From an uncultured Oscillibacter sp. (lineage in GTDB: Bacteria; Bacillota; Clostridia; Oscillospirales; Oscillospiraceae): 64,000 bases of DNA. The stretch lies in NCBI GenBank assembly GCA_910578935.1, contig CAJTSM010000012.1, positions 1 to 64,000 on the forward strand, in the 5' to 3' direction. Below the pieces are notes generated by a model. The model had not been told where the DNA came from and ran no database searches. It saw nothing but the letters and a program-made list of their open reading frames with translations. The translations under genes and the position numbers were made by a program. The stretch's first letter is position 1, and the number at the start of each line of letters is the position of its first letter. Of the stretch, positions 8,116 to 15,819 are shown piece by piece.

Positions 8116-9007
8116 AGCGGTAAGACTCTAAAGGAAGCAGTTCCGGCAGCTCCAGCACGGCGGAAATCTGTGCCAGCGCCCGGGCAAAGCTCCCTGCCAT
8201 ACGTCCCACAGCGGAGATCATCCGGTACCGTTTTCCATTTTGGCGAACGATGTAATTGGTGAGATTAAACAGGTTCTGCTTCATCTTTGGCGTCAAGTCC
8301 TCTTCTTCATCATCAACATGGGATGCCACATACAAATCCACTAGGGGACGGTACGGCTCCATCAGATCATCCGCCAAATTGAATTGGTTCAGTTCGCTGT
8401 GGTGAAAGATGCCAAGGCAGGGCTCGATCCCATGAACGGCCAGATTTCTGGCTACCGCACCCCGTAAAATGGCATAGCCGTAATTCAGCGACGCGTTGGT
8501 CAGGCAGCTGGCGTCCCGGGTAAATCCCTGCCCGAACAAGGCCGGAAAATACTGCGCCGCGGCAATGGCCTCACAGTTATCCGGATCACCGGACCGGACT
8601 GAGCGCGCCAGCTCCAGCAGGTCGCCGCTTCCGGGCCGGCCCAGCAGCTCCAAGCACTTGGCCTGATTCCGGATTTTCGCTGTGACCACTGACTGCCAGA
8701 GTCGCTTCTGCGCCGGTTTTGTCAGGGCGATTTGCCCCTTCAGCATTTTTAACTGGCGGCTGTGCCGGTTTATGGGCAGCAGCAGCGCCGCGGGGAGATG
8801 CTTTTCATCACAGATGTAAACTGTCACACCATACTCCGCCAGCTTTTGCAGCGCTGCGGAGGAAATGGTAACAGCCTGGGACTCCAGCAGCAGACTGGTG
8901 ATATCCTCCATGGGAACAGTGACCTCCTGGGCCTGCCGGATTACCAGCTGCTCCCGCCGGACAGAGAGCTGGGCCTGATTCGCGATGAAAATGGCACGGA
9001 ATTCCAT
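8108..9007 (-). CDS. cas1: CRISPR-associated endonuclease Cas1 (type II)
   Basis: A 299-aa integrase. The predicted metal ligands are Glu146 (PDNCEAIAAAQYF), His202 (GIFHHSELNQF) and Glu217 (LADDLMEPYRP), with the spacing seen in Streptococcus pyogenes Cas1. The length and motifs match type II Cas1. It starts 15 bases after the cas9 stop with a good AGAGAGGAGG-like site and overlaps cas2. Together with Cas2 it should add new spacers to the array. Confidence 0.96.
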   Translation of the reverse strand: MEFRAIFIANQAQLSVRREQLVIRQAQEVTVPMEDITSLLLESQAVTISSAALQKLAEYGVTVYICDEKHLPAALLLPINRHSRQLKMLKGQIALTKPAQKRLWQSVVTAKIRNQAKCLELLGRPGSGDLLELARSVRSGDPDNCEAIAAAQYFPALFGQGFTRDASCLTNASLNYGYAILRGAVARNLAVHGIEPCLGIFHHSELNQFNLADDLMEPYRPLVDLYVASHVDDEEEDLTPKMKQNLFNLTNYIVRQNGKRYRMISAVGRMAGSFARALAQISAVLELPELLPLESYRYE

Positions 9008-9022
9008 GGAACCTCCTCTCTT

Positions 9023-12000
9023 TTATCGGAAGGTCTGACGTTTCTCCGGAATATGGATTTTGTGGTATTCGCCGAGGGGATCAACCTCATATTTTTCGAT
9101 GGATAGGAGTGTTTTTATGCCTTGGCTTAATTGATTATACTTCCCGTCATGACTTTTAACTGCAATGCTACCCGATCCAATACCAGCTTTCACATAATAA
9201 ACCATCCATTCTTTTCGCTTCAAAATAGGTTCGCCTGTGGCACCGTGCTTTTTCAAATCCTTGTCCAAATTCAAAGTAATAAAATCTCTGGAGGTAATTT
9301 GTATTAAGTCTCCAGGATAAAGGGAAAACAGGAAATCAGAGTCCCGCATTTCTTTCCACGCGTCTACCGGTTTATGCGCAACCACCGCTTTTTGCGGCAG
9401 TTCCGCCTTTACCGTGTCCGCTGTATAGATAGGCACAAAATAATACCCGTCATCCTCTATATGGAAGACATCAATCCGCACCATGCCGCCGTTGTCCGCA
9501 ATTCCGCCGCAGGCCGCTACGTTCAAGCTGCTCTTTCCATAGGTCTTGACTTTGTTGACCGCCGGACCCGGCGTACCGTCCCGCTTCGGCTTGTAAAAAG
9601 GCTGATCAAAGGCCTTTTTTCCATCCCCTCCAAATAGCTTCAGCCGTGCTTGCAGCGCCTCATACAGCAGCCGGTCGCTGGAGGGATTGTAGTAGTCCTG
9701 AATCTCCCCGTTTTTGTCCAGCTTCAGGTCCGTCAAAGCCGTCTTTACGATGGAGTAACCCGGCAGTTTCCCGCTGCGGATGGTTTCCTTGTGGGCCGCG
9801 CCGCTGACCTTGCGGTTTGGCATCCGGGAAACAAACACCGGACGGATCATCTCTTCCGGGTCGTAATGGGGAAGGCCCAGGGCCCGAATCTCGGCGTCCG
9901 GGTCCGGGGAGAGGCGGGCCAAAAGCTCTTTGCGGAACCCGGTCCAGGGAGCTGGGAATCCGCGGGCATATTTCCGGTCGAACGCCTCTTTGCGCAACAC
10001 TTCTCCAGTTTCTGGATCTATATATCTCCCGTGGTCATTCCTCTGGAGTTCTCGGCATTTTGCATAATCGGATATGCGCTCGATCATCCAGTCTGTAGTG
10101 GCCGCTACCACGGCGGCGTCCATGGCGTGATGCAAATCCCCGTCAGCCCGGTTTTTACGCAGCCCCAGCCGCTTGCGCATATAATCCGTCACAGCGCCGT
10201 TAATGGCCCGAACCGGTTTTTTCGCAAAGGGCGTGTCCTCCGCGAATTTCAAGTGGTCATTCAGCAGTTGATAGACCGCCCGGGTGATGTACTGGGTGTC
10301 CGACAGGTTCCGCTCTTTGAACCCCTTCAAGTCCTCTTCCGTCAGTTCCTTTTTCAGCAGCCGCTGCCGCTTGCGGTAGTCCCGGATACTGGTTTCCACC
10401 AGGGTAACGAACCGCTCCGTTTTCTCCGGGTTCCCCGCCATATACTCCAGCGGGAGACGGTTCCCTTTCTGCCGGTTTTCAGAGGCCAGCACCAAGACCT
10501 TGTTCCGGTAACCGTCGTCAAAGCAGAGGCTGTAAGGCACAATGTGGTCTACGTCCACATAGCCGGGCTCAAACAGCCGCGCCGTGACCAGCTTTGTTCC
10601 GGAGTAAAGGCATACTTCGTTTTGATCTTGAAAAAGTTTGAATTTCACAAGGTCCTGTCCGGTGGCGCGGCTGCCTTTGATTTCTTCGATGTGCTCTATG
10701 ATCCGCGCGTTTGCCGCCTGATTCTCCTGATACCGTTTGTCTATCTTCTGGCGGTCCTGGAAATTCCGGCTCATTTCCCGGGCCAGCTCAATGTGAACCG
10801 CCTGGGGAGAGCCGTACTTGCGGACAACGGCGTTGATGACCTTGCAGGTTTGAGAAACTGCCCGCAGAACCACAGGATTTGTGATGGCCTCCAGCGCCCC
10901 CTGTTCTTGCAGCGCGCCAAAAGAAAGGGTTTTTGTCCGCTCCGTACCGGTGTGCCCGCGATGATCCCCGTACACGGCCCTTGCGGCCTCATCATAATTT
11001 GCCCCTTTCTCCAGATAGGGGATCAGCTTTTTCATAGCGGTCAGGGAGAGGTTTCCGGCTTTGCTGAAAGACAGCGGCAGCAGCGCCTTAATCACGTCAG
11101 GCTCCAGCCCCAGCTTTTGCAGCCGCTCGACTCTCCGCTCGTCCGATTTATACAGACTGAGAACCGTGGCGGTTTCATCCAATAGCTCAAGGGGAAGGGC
11201 TGTGATGTACCCTTTTCCCAGGGCGTCCAGCGCTTTTCGCAGTTTGTGGTAGGACTGCATCTCCTGAAACTTTGACTTTTTCTCCGCCTCATCCACGGAA
11301 TCCGTGTGATAACGGACGATGTTGAACCGCTCCTCCTCACACAGCGCCAGCTCTTTCCGCAGCTGCCCGTAGTGAAGGTTTGCGCTTTTCATGGCGAGAG
11401 CGGTCAGCCGTTCCCGCTCATCCGCCGTCAGCGCGCGGGAGTTCCGGTGGGGGGAGAGAATACGAATGTGGTTCAGGTCTTGAAGGAGTTTGAAGTACTC
11501 GAACGTATAGCACGCCTTAAACGCCCGCGGCTCCTTCCTCTCAAAGGTACAAAATCCCCGCCGGTCCCCCTGCTGGAATGGGCTGTCTCCGCCGGGCCCG
11601 GCGTCAAAGTTCCTCTGGGAGAGAAGAATTTCACAGTAATGCTCCTCCAGCTCCTCCGATGCGAAACGGTTTTCACACTGCCGCTGGGCGGCGAACAGGG
11701 CATGAGCTTCCGATTCCACCATATCCCGGGTCACGGTGAAGCTGTAATCTCCCGCATGGTTCCGAGTCCTGCGCCAGACCTGTCCATCCGGTCCCGTCAT
11801 CTGAAATTTCTTATCCAGACAGAACATTTCTCCTGCCGTGCGGTAGTTTTTTGAGGCCATCAGCGCCTGGTTGTCAGAGAGCGCTGTTTTTAAAATACCG
11901 GTTTCCTGGTCTTTTTCCGCCTCCGCCGTGCTGTTGGAGCGATAGCCCCTCCGCTGGGCCAGATGCAGCAGCACTCTGGCCCATTCGCCCGGTTCCAGCA

Positions 12001-12337
12001 GACGGTCCAGTCCCTCCGCCCGCAGGGTATAGACATCCTTTGCGAAGCTGGAGGATGTCAACAGGGCTTCCAGCTCCTCCCGGCGGATACATCCCGCCTC
12101 CTGAAGCAGCGTTTTGATCCGCTCCTTCCGGTGCCGCCTCCGGCGGAGGCGGCGGCGTGCGCTGCGGGCCTCTCTGCGGGGCAGCGCCAAACTGGCGCCG
12201 GTCTTGGGCTGTTCCGCCTTTTCAAAGATACGGACGCCCAGATCTTCAATTTTGAAGGGTTTTCCATTGGGCATGTTTTGCAGAACTGCCCAGCCGACGG
12301 AGGAAATTCCAATGTCCAGTCCAAGCGTATAATGCAT
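9023..12337 (-). CDS. cas9: CRISPR-associated endonuclease Cas9, type II-C
   Basis: A 1,104-aa RNA-guided nuclease of compact II-C size. RuvC-I is at residues 3-14 (YTLGLDIGISSV, Asp8) and an arginine-rich bridge helix is near 54-75. RuvC-II is at 515-520 (HIELAR, Glu517), the HNH domain near 590-625 (VDVDHIVPYS, His598; Asn612) and RuvC-III at 736-744 (HHAMDAAVV, His737, Asp740). All nuclease residues appear intact. The frame is open 28 codons further up to 12421, but those codons lie in the tracrRNA 3' hairpin; the ATG at 12337 begins the canonical RuvC strand. The absence of csn2 and cas4 places it in II-C. The PAM is unknown. Confidence 0.97.
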   Translation of the reverse strand: MHYTLGLDIGISSVGWAVLQNMPNGKPFKIEDLGVRIFEKAEQPKTGASLALPRREARSARRRLRRRRHRKERIKTLLQEAGCIRREELEALLTSSSFAKDVYTLRAEGLDRLLEPGEWARVLLHLAQRRGYRSNSTAEAEKDQETGILKTALSDNQALMASKNYRTAGEMFCLDKKFQMTGPDGQVWRRTRNHAGDYSFTVTRDMVESEAHALFAAQRQCENRFASEELEEHYCEILLSQRNFDAGPGGDSPFQQGDRRGFCTFERKEPRAFKACYTFEYFKLLQDLNHIRILSPHRNSRALTADERERLTALAMKSANLHYGQLRKELALCEEERFNIVRYHTDSVDEAEKKSKFQEMQSYHKLRKALDALGKGYITALPLELLDETATVLSLYKSDERRVERLQKLGLEPDVIKALLPLSFSKAGNLSLTAMKKLIPYLEKGANYDEAARAVYGDHRGHTGTERTKTLSFGALQEQGALEAITNPVVLRAVSQTCKVINAVVRKYGSPQAVHIELAREMSRNFQDRQKIDKRYQENQAANARIIEHIEEIKGSRATGQDLVKFKLFQDQNEVCLYSGTKLVTARLFEPGYVDVDHIVPYSLCFDDGYRNKVLVLASENRQKGNRLPLEYMAGNPEKTERFVTLVETSIRDYRKRQRLLKKELTEEDLKGFKERNLSDTQYITRAVYQLLNDHLKFAEDTPFAKKPVRAINGAVTDYMRKRLGLRKNRADGDLHHAMDAAVVAATTDWMIERISDYAKCRELQRNDHGRYIDPETGEVLRKEAFDRKYARGFPAPWTGFRKELLARLSPDPDAEIRALGLPHYDPEEMIRPVFVSRMPNRKVSGAAHKETIRSGKLPGYSIVKTALTDLKLDKNGEIQDYYNPSSDRLLYEALQARLKLFGGDGKKAFDQPFYKPKRDGTPGPAVNKVKTYGKSSLNVAACGGIADNGGMVRIDVFHIEDDGYYFVPIYTADTVKAELPQKAVVAHKPVDAWKEMRDSDFLFSLYPGDLIQITSRDFITLNLDKDLKKHGATGEPILKRKEWMVYYVKAGIGSGSIAVKSHDGKYNQLSQGIKTLLSIEKYEVDPLGEYHKIHIPEKRQTFR

Positions 12338-12375
12338 ATTCCCGCCCCTTTCTCCGATGGTTCTCTCTGGAACGA

Positions 12376-12467
12376 AGACACCCCAACCACAAAATGTGGT
12401 TGGGGTGGAGCTTCGAGGCATACTGCCTGATCGCAGTAACCTAAAATCTCTTGTTGTGGTACAAGAT
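12376..12467 (-). ncRNA. tracrRNA, encoded as the 5' leader of cas9
   Basis: Bases 12430-12465 match the CRISPR repeat at 27 of 36 positions. Of the 9 differences, 6 become G-U pairs when the minus-strand RNA pairs with a plus-strand repeat RNA, so 33 of 36 positions can pair. On the minus strand this anti-repeat is followed by a nexus-like hairpin (AGGCA-GTA-TGCCT, 12416-12428) and a 13-bp stem with a 3-base loop (12379-12407), then a weak UCUUCGUU tract. This order of anti-repeat, nexus and terminal hairpin is that of II-C tracrRNAs. Exact ends are estimates. Confidence 0.9.
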
Positions 12468-12473
12468 GGAAAT

Positions 12474-12502
12474 AGTATATATTAAAATGGCTGAAATGTC
12501 AA
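12474..12502 (-). promoter_or_regulatory. Consensus promoter for tracrRNA and the cas operon
   Basis: On the minus strand TTGACA (12497-12502), a 17-base spacer and TATACT (12474-12479) predict a start near 12467, exactly where the anti-repeat begins. No second promoter is visible before cas9, so cas expression probably needs read-through of the tracrRNA hairpin. Confidence 0.85.
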
Positions 12503-12965
12503 GTTAAATCTGCGCTGTAACGGCAGGGGCCGGCTGTTGAGGGATCATTCCAAAGATGCCGCCGAGCTGGAGGCGGTTCCCATGGCAGACGTCCGGGCAG
12601 TGAAAGAGGTTTTGACGCTCAGTACGGGGGGTAATGCGCTGGCGTTTGCCGGAAAAACTGTGGGCCGGGAAGCAGATTTCTCTTTGCGTATTCGTTTTTT
12701 ACAGAGGACAAGTGAAACCTAAGCGTATTTTTTGCAGCGGTGTATTTTGCCCGCTCGAAATTGCAGATTCAGATATTTTGGAAAGCGTTTGACAAAAAAT
12801 AAGCCGGTATTATAATGTATCATAGCAAGGCCGCCGGTATGATGGTTCCTTAAACCGTCATGCATTTACCGCATATCACGTAAGGCGGCAGACCACCCTG
12901 AAAGCGGCCGGCCATTCATAACGATAACCGGTTTTAAAATTTGCCGCGGAGAAAGGGAGCGACTT
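12503..12965. other. Intergenic region between cas locus and radical-SAM pair
   Basis: A 61-codon ORF at 12537-12722 has no ribosome site and no recognisable sequence, so I do not call it. The main feature is the plus-strand promoter at 12789-12816. A 15-base string TTTTTGCAGCGGTGT (about 12729-12743) recurs near 19111-19125; its meaning is unknown. Confidence 0.5.
12789..12816 (+). promoter_or_regulatory. Promoter of the radical-SAM gene pair
   Basis: TTGACA (12789-12794), a 16-base spacer and TATAAT (12811-12816). It leaves a leader of about 145 bases before the first radical-SAM gene. Confidence 0.7.
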
Positions 12966-13868
12966 ATGAAAGTTTCTTCATTTATGTATTTTGCCCGCTT
13001 CGGCATACGGACAATCCTCTTCCGAAAAGAGGAGCCGGTCCTGGGGACGATCATTCTGACAGACCGGTGCAATCTCCACTGCAAGCACTGCTCCGTCAAC
13101 AACATCACAGCGGTAATCCATCCTTACCGGCAGATTCAAAACGAAATGCGGCAGCTCTATGCGCTTGGCATTCGCATTCTTTTTTTCTGCGGCGGCGAAA
13201 CCTTTCTGTGGGAGGACGGCGGGAAAACTCTGCGCGACCTGGTAGTGGAGGCAAAACAGATGGGGTTCCTGGTCGTTAACGTAGTCACTAACGGAACCTT
13301 TCCCCTGGATCTTCCGGAGGCGGATTTGATCCTGCTGAGCCTGGATGGAAATCGTGACCGGCACAACGCCATTCGAGGCGATACATACGATCTGATTTTC
13401 AAAAATATCCGGCGGGCCACAGCGGACAACATCTGCTTTTACATGGCGATTAACCAGATCAACAAGGACGCCATCCGGGATGTCTGTGCCGCCGCCCGGG
13501 ACACAGAGCACGTCCGGGCAGTGTCCTTTAACTTTCATACGCCGTATCCGGACACCGGGGATCTGGCCCTGTCCAGGGAAGAGAAGGCCGCCTGCTGTCA
13601 GGTTATTTCACAGATGATGGACCAGGGAGCTCCGGTATTTAATCTGAAAAGCGCCTTCCCTTACCTTATTCAAAATACGTTTCCAACACCCTGCCGCCAA
13701 TGTGTGGTGATGGAAAACGGGAAGCTCAGCGTCTGCGGACGGTGCATAGAGGTTCCCGGCCTGTGCCAGCGGTGCGGTTATTTTTTTGTTGCGGAGTATA
13801 CCCTGCTGTTCCGCGGAAATTTGCGGGTGATTGCTGAAATGCTGAGGACTTACCTCAAATATATTTAG
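12966..13868 (+). CDS. Radical SAM protein with Cys-rich C-terminal region
   Basis: A 300-aa radical-SAM enzyme. The 4Fe-4S motif CxxxCxxC is at Cys35, Cys39 and Cys42 (CNLHCKHC), followed by the SAM-contact strand FFCGGETFL. Near residues 240-272 there are further cysteines (PCRQC, VCGRC, LCQRCGYFF), which suggests a second cluster of twitch/SPASM type. The fold resembles MoaA/HpnH-type proteins that act on peptides or cofactors. It lies 9 bases before a second radical-SAM gene. No precursor peptide gene was found nearby. Substrate unknown. Confidence 0.8.
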   Translation: MKVSSFMYFARFGIRTILFRKEEPVLGTIILTDRCNLHCKHCSVNNITAVIHPYRQIQNEMRQLYALGIRILFFCGGETFLWEDGGKTLRDLVVEAKQMGFLVVNVVTNGTFPLDLPEADLILLSLDGNRDRHNAIRGDTYDLIFKNIRRATADNICFYMAINQINKDAIRDVCAAARDTEHVRAVSFNFHTPYPDTGDLALSREEKAACCQVISQMMDQGAPVFNLKSAFPYLIQNTFPTPCRQCVVMENGKLSVCGRCIEVPGLCQRCGYFFVAEYTLLFRGNLRVIAEMLRTYLKYI

Positions 13869-13877
13869 GAGCGTACG

Positions 13878-15131
13878 ATGAGCCTGATTACGAATCTGAC
13901 CAGAATGTGGCTGACGCGGTCCGTCAAGCCCTTTACCTTCCAAAACGAATTTGATTCCGCCTTGCCGTTCGCGGAATGCCCGGACTTGGGGCTGTACGTC
14001 CACATACCGTTCTGTAAACGGATTTGCAGCTTTTGCCCCTATTGCAAAGAGGCCTACTCCCCCGAAACATGTGACCGCTATCTGGACGCGCTGATCCGGG
14101 AGATTCATCTGACCGGCGGCGGGATTCCCGGGAAAAAGAGGGCGACGAGCCTGTACTTTGGCGGCGGAACGCCGGCTTTGGCTGCGGAGCGGATAAAGGA
14201 GGTGATTGACGCGCTGAACGAACATTTTGTCATTACACAGGGCATCGGCATAGAACTGCACCCGGACAATGTGACGGCCCCGGTCCTGCGGACACTGCGG
14301 GATGCCGGGGTTACGAAAATCAGCATTGGCGTTCAGTCGTTTCAGGAAAAATATCAAAATATCCTGGGCCGGGCTGCGGTGGACAGGCGTTCCCTGGCGG
14401 AAGCCTTGAGGGAAGTACCCTTTGAGACAGTATCCATGGATATCATGTTTGCCCTGCCCGGCCAGACTTTTGAAGACTTGAAAGCAGACGTCGACGCCGT
14501 GTTTCAAAGCGGCGGGAACCATGTGGCGATTTACCCCTTTATTAACTTTTCCTCCACCCCCGGCACGGTCCCCGCTATGGGCAAGGGGGAGAAGCGGAGC
14601 CTGTTGGACGCGGTTACCCGTTACTGTCTGGGAAAGGGGTATATTCGAAATTCGATTTGGACCTTTTCCAGCGAAAAAGAGGCGAGTTACTCCTCCATGA
14701 CCCGGGATAACTTCCTGGGGTTTGGCTGTTCCGCCGCCACTCTTCTGCGGGATCAATTTAAAATTAACACGTTTTCTGTGGAGGAATATTGCAGGCGGGT
14801 GGATCGTGAAACGCTCCCTACCGCGCTGACGGTTCGCTTCACACTCCGCCAGAGAATGGTGTACTATTTGTTCTGGACCGCCTACAGCACCAAAGTGGAT
14901 GCCGGGGCTTTCCAACGCTTTTTTGGCGTTCCCCTTAAAAAAGTGTATGGATTGGAGCTGGCGCTTGCCAAGTGCCTGGGTTTTGTCACGGAGCGGGGCG
15001 GCGTATATGAAATGACGCTGAAAGGCGCGTTCTACTATCACTATTATGAAAATTTCTATACGCTGGCCTATATCGACAAGATGTGGGGAGAGCTGAGAAA
15101 GAACGCCTTTCCGGAGAAAATGGAGCTTTGA
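13878..15131 (+). CDS. HemN/HemW-like radical SAM protein
   Basis: A 417-aa protein with the coproporphyrinogen III oxidase-like N-terminus (LGLYVHIPFCKRICSFCPYC; Cys46, Cys50, Cys53), LYFGGGTPAL, and the HemN-type stretch VSMDIMFALPGQTFEDL. The C-terminal part (about 310-417) looks like the winged-helix region of the family but is divergent. Housekeeping HemW is usually near other housekeeping genes and about 380 aa; this copy is paired with another radical-SAM enzyme, so a specialised role such as tetrapyrrole or heme modification is possible. It is probably co-transcribed with the gene before it. Confidence 0.75.
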   Translation: MSLITNLTRMWLTRSVKPFTFQNEFDSALPFAECPDLGLYVHIPFCKRICSFCPYCKEAYSPETCDRYLDALIREIHLTGGGIPGKKRATSLYFGGGTPALAAERIKEVIDALNEHFVITQGIGIELHPDNVTAPVLRTLRDAGVTKISIGVQSFQEKYQNILGRAAVDRRSLAEALREVPFETVSMDIMFALPGQTFEDLKADVDAVFQSGGNHVAIYPFINFSSTPGTVPAMGKGEKRSLLDAVTRYCLGKGYIRNSIWTFSSEKEASYSSMTRDNFLGFGCSAATLLRDQFKINTFSVEEYCRRVDRETLPTALTVRFTLRQRMVYYLFWTAYSTKVDAGAFQRFFGVPLKKVYGLELALAKCLGFVTERGGVYEMTLKGAFYYHYYENFYTLAYIDKMWGELRKNAFPEKMEL

Positions 15132-15195
15132 CCCGCGGCAGGCAGTATTTTTAAACGGAAAGGGAAGCCATGGCGCCGGGATACCATTTCCCGGC

Positions 15196-15243
15196 AAAAA
15201 TTTTTCCCGCGCTGAAATAGTTTCTCCCTCCCCGCCGTTTACC
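15196..15243 (+). promoter_or_regulatory. Conserved upstream block of the first ECF module
   Basis: AAAAATTTTT (15196-15205) is followed, after about 21 bases, by CCTCCCC-GC-CGTTTA (15227-15241). The same block stands before the second sigma gene and before the first secreted gene of each module. It is probably the promoter read by these sigma factors. Confidence 0.6.
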
Positions 15244-15285
15244 CAGTGAAGCGGCGCCAATTCCATACAAAGGAGGAACCTTTTT

Positions 15286-15819
15286 ATGCTTGCGATCTGC
15301 CTTGCCATGCTGGAAACCGAGGAGGACCAGCAACGGTTTACGCGTCTTTTTGAGGCCCACGAGAAGAAAATTTACGCAGTGGCCCTGCACATCCTGGGAA
15401 ATCCCACTCAGGCGGAGGACGCCGCCCAGCAGACCTGGCTTCAGCTGGTGCGGAACTGGGCGCGGGTTTCCGCTCTGCCCTGGGGGGAGACGGAGGGCTA
15501 CGTGGTCACTGCCGCCAAGAACTGCGCTTTGGATATTCTCCGCTCGGAGCGGCGGACCGTGAGCTTTCCAGAGGACTGGGACCCGCCCGCCCGGGAGGAG
15601 CGCCAGGAGGAGTACGGCTACCTGGTGTCTCTGATCCGTTCCCTGCCGGAGAACTACCGCCTGGTTCTGGAGCTTAAGTGCGTGGAGGAGCAGTCAAATA
15701 AGGAGATCGCCCGGCGGCTTGGCATGAAGGAATCCACCGTGGCGGTCCGGGTGATGCGGGGCCGGACCATGCTGAAAGAACGCCTGGAAAAGGAGGGCTA
15801 TACCTATGACGCAGTTTGA
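15286..15819 (+). CDS. ECF-type RNA polymerase sigma factor (module 1)
   Basis: A 177-aa sigma-70 family protein with region 2 (QRFTRLFEAHEKKIYAVAL to AEDAAQQTWLQLV; then VVTAAKNCALDILRSERR) and region 4 (SLIRSLPENYRLVLELKCVE, then the HTH NKEIARRLGMKESTVAVRVM). It has no other domain, as in ECF sigma factors. The last 14 bases overlap the anti-sigma gene, so the two are co-translated. The protein at 21924-22457 is a close paralogue. The start at 15286 has AAGGAGG eight bases upstream. Confidence 0.92.
   Translation: MLAICLAMLETEEDQQRFTRLFEAHEKKIYAVALHILGNPTQAEDAAQQTWLQLVRNWARVSALPWGETEGYVVTAAKNCALDILRSERRTVSFPEDWDPPAREERQEEYGYLVSLIRSLPENYRLVLELKCVEEQSNKEIARRLGMKESTVAVRVMRGRTMLKERLEKEGYTYDAV

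Noticed and set aside
9650..11185. A 511-codon plus-strand ORF inside cas9
   Set aside because: Antisense shadow; the cas9 frame carries all catalytic motifs here.
12338..12421. N-terminal extension of cas9 by 28 codons
   Set aside because: The extra codons lie in the tracrRNA terminal hairpin and precede the canonical RuvC-I strand; ATG 12337 fits the family start.
12430..12465. A lone degenerate CRISPR repeat upstream of cas9
   Set aside because: Six of nine differences are exactly those that keep G-U pairing with the repeat, and hairpins and a promoter follow in tracrRNA order, so it is an anti-repeat.
7641..12467. Type II-A or II-B assignment
   Set aside because: No csn2 or cas4 is present and Cas9 is 1,104 aa with a repeat-embedded promoter; II-C fits.
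12537..12722. A 61-codon ORF as a possible precursor peptide for the radical-SAM enzymes
   Set aside because: No ribosome site, it lies upstream of the radical-SAM promoter, and it has no leader/core pattern or Cys/Gly-rich core.
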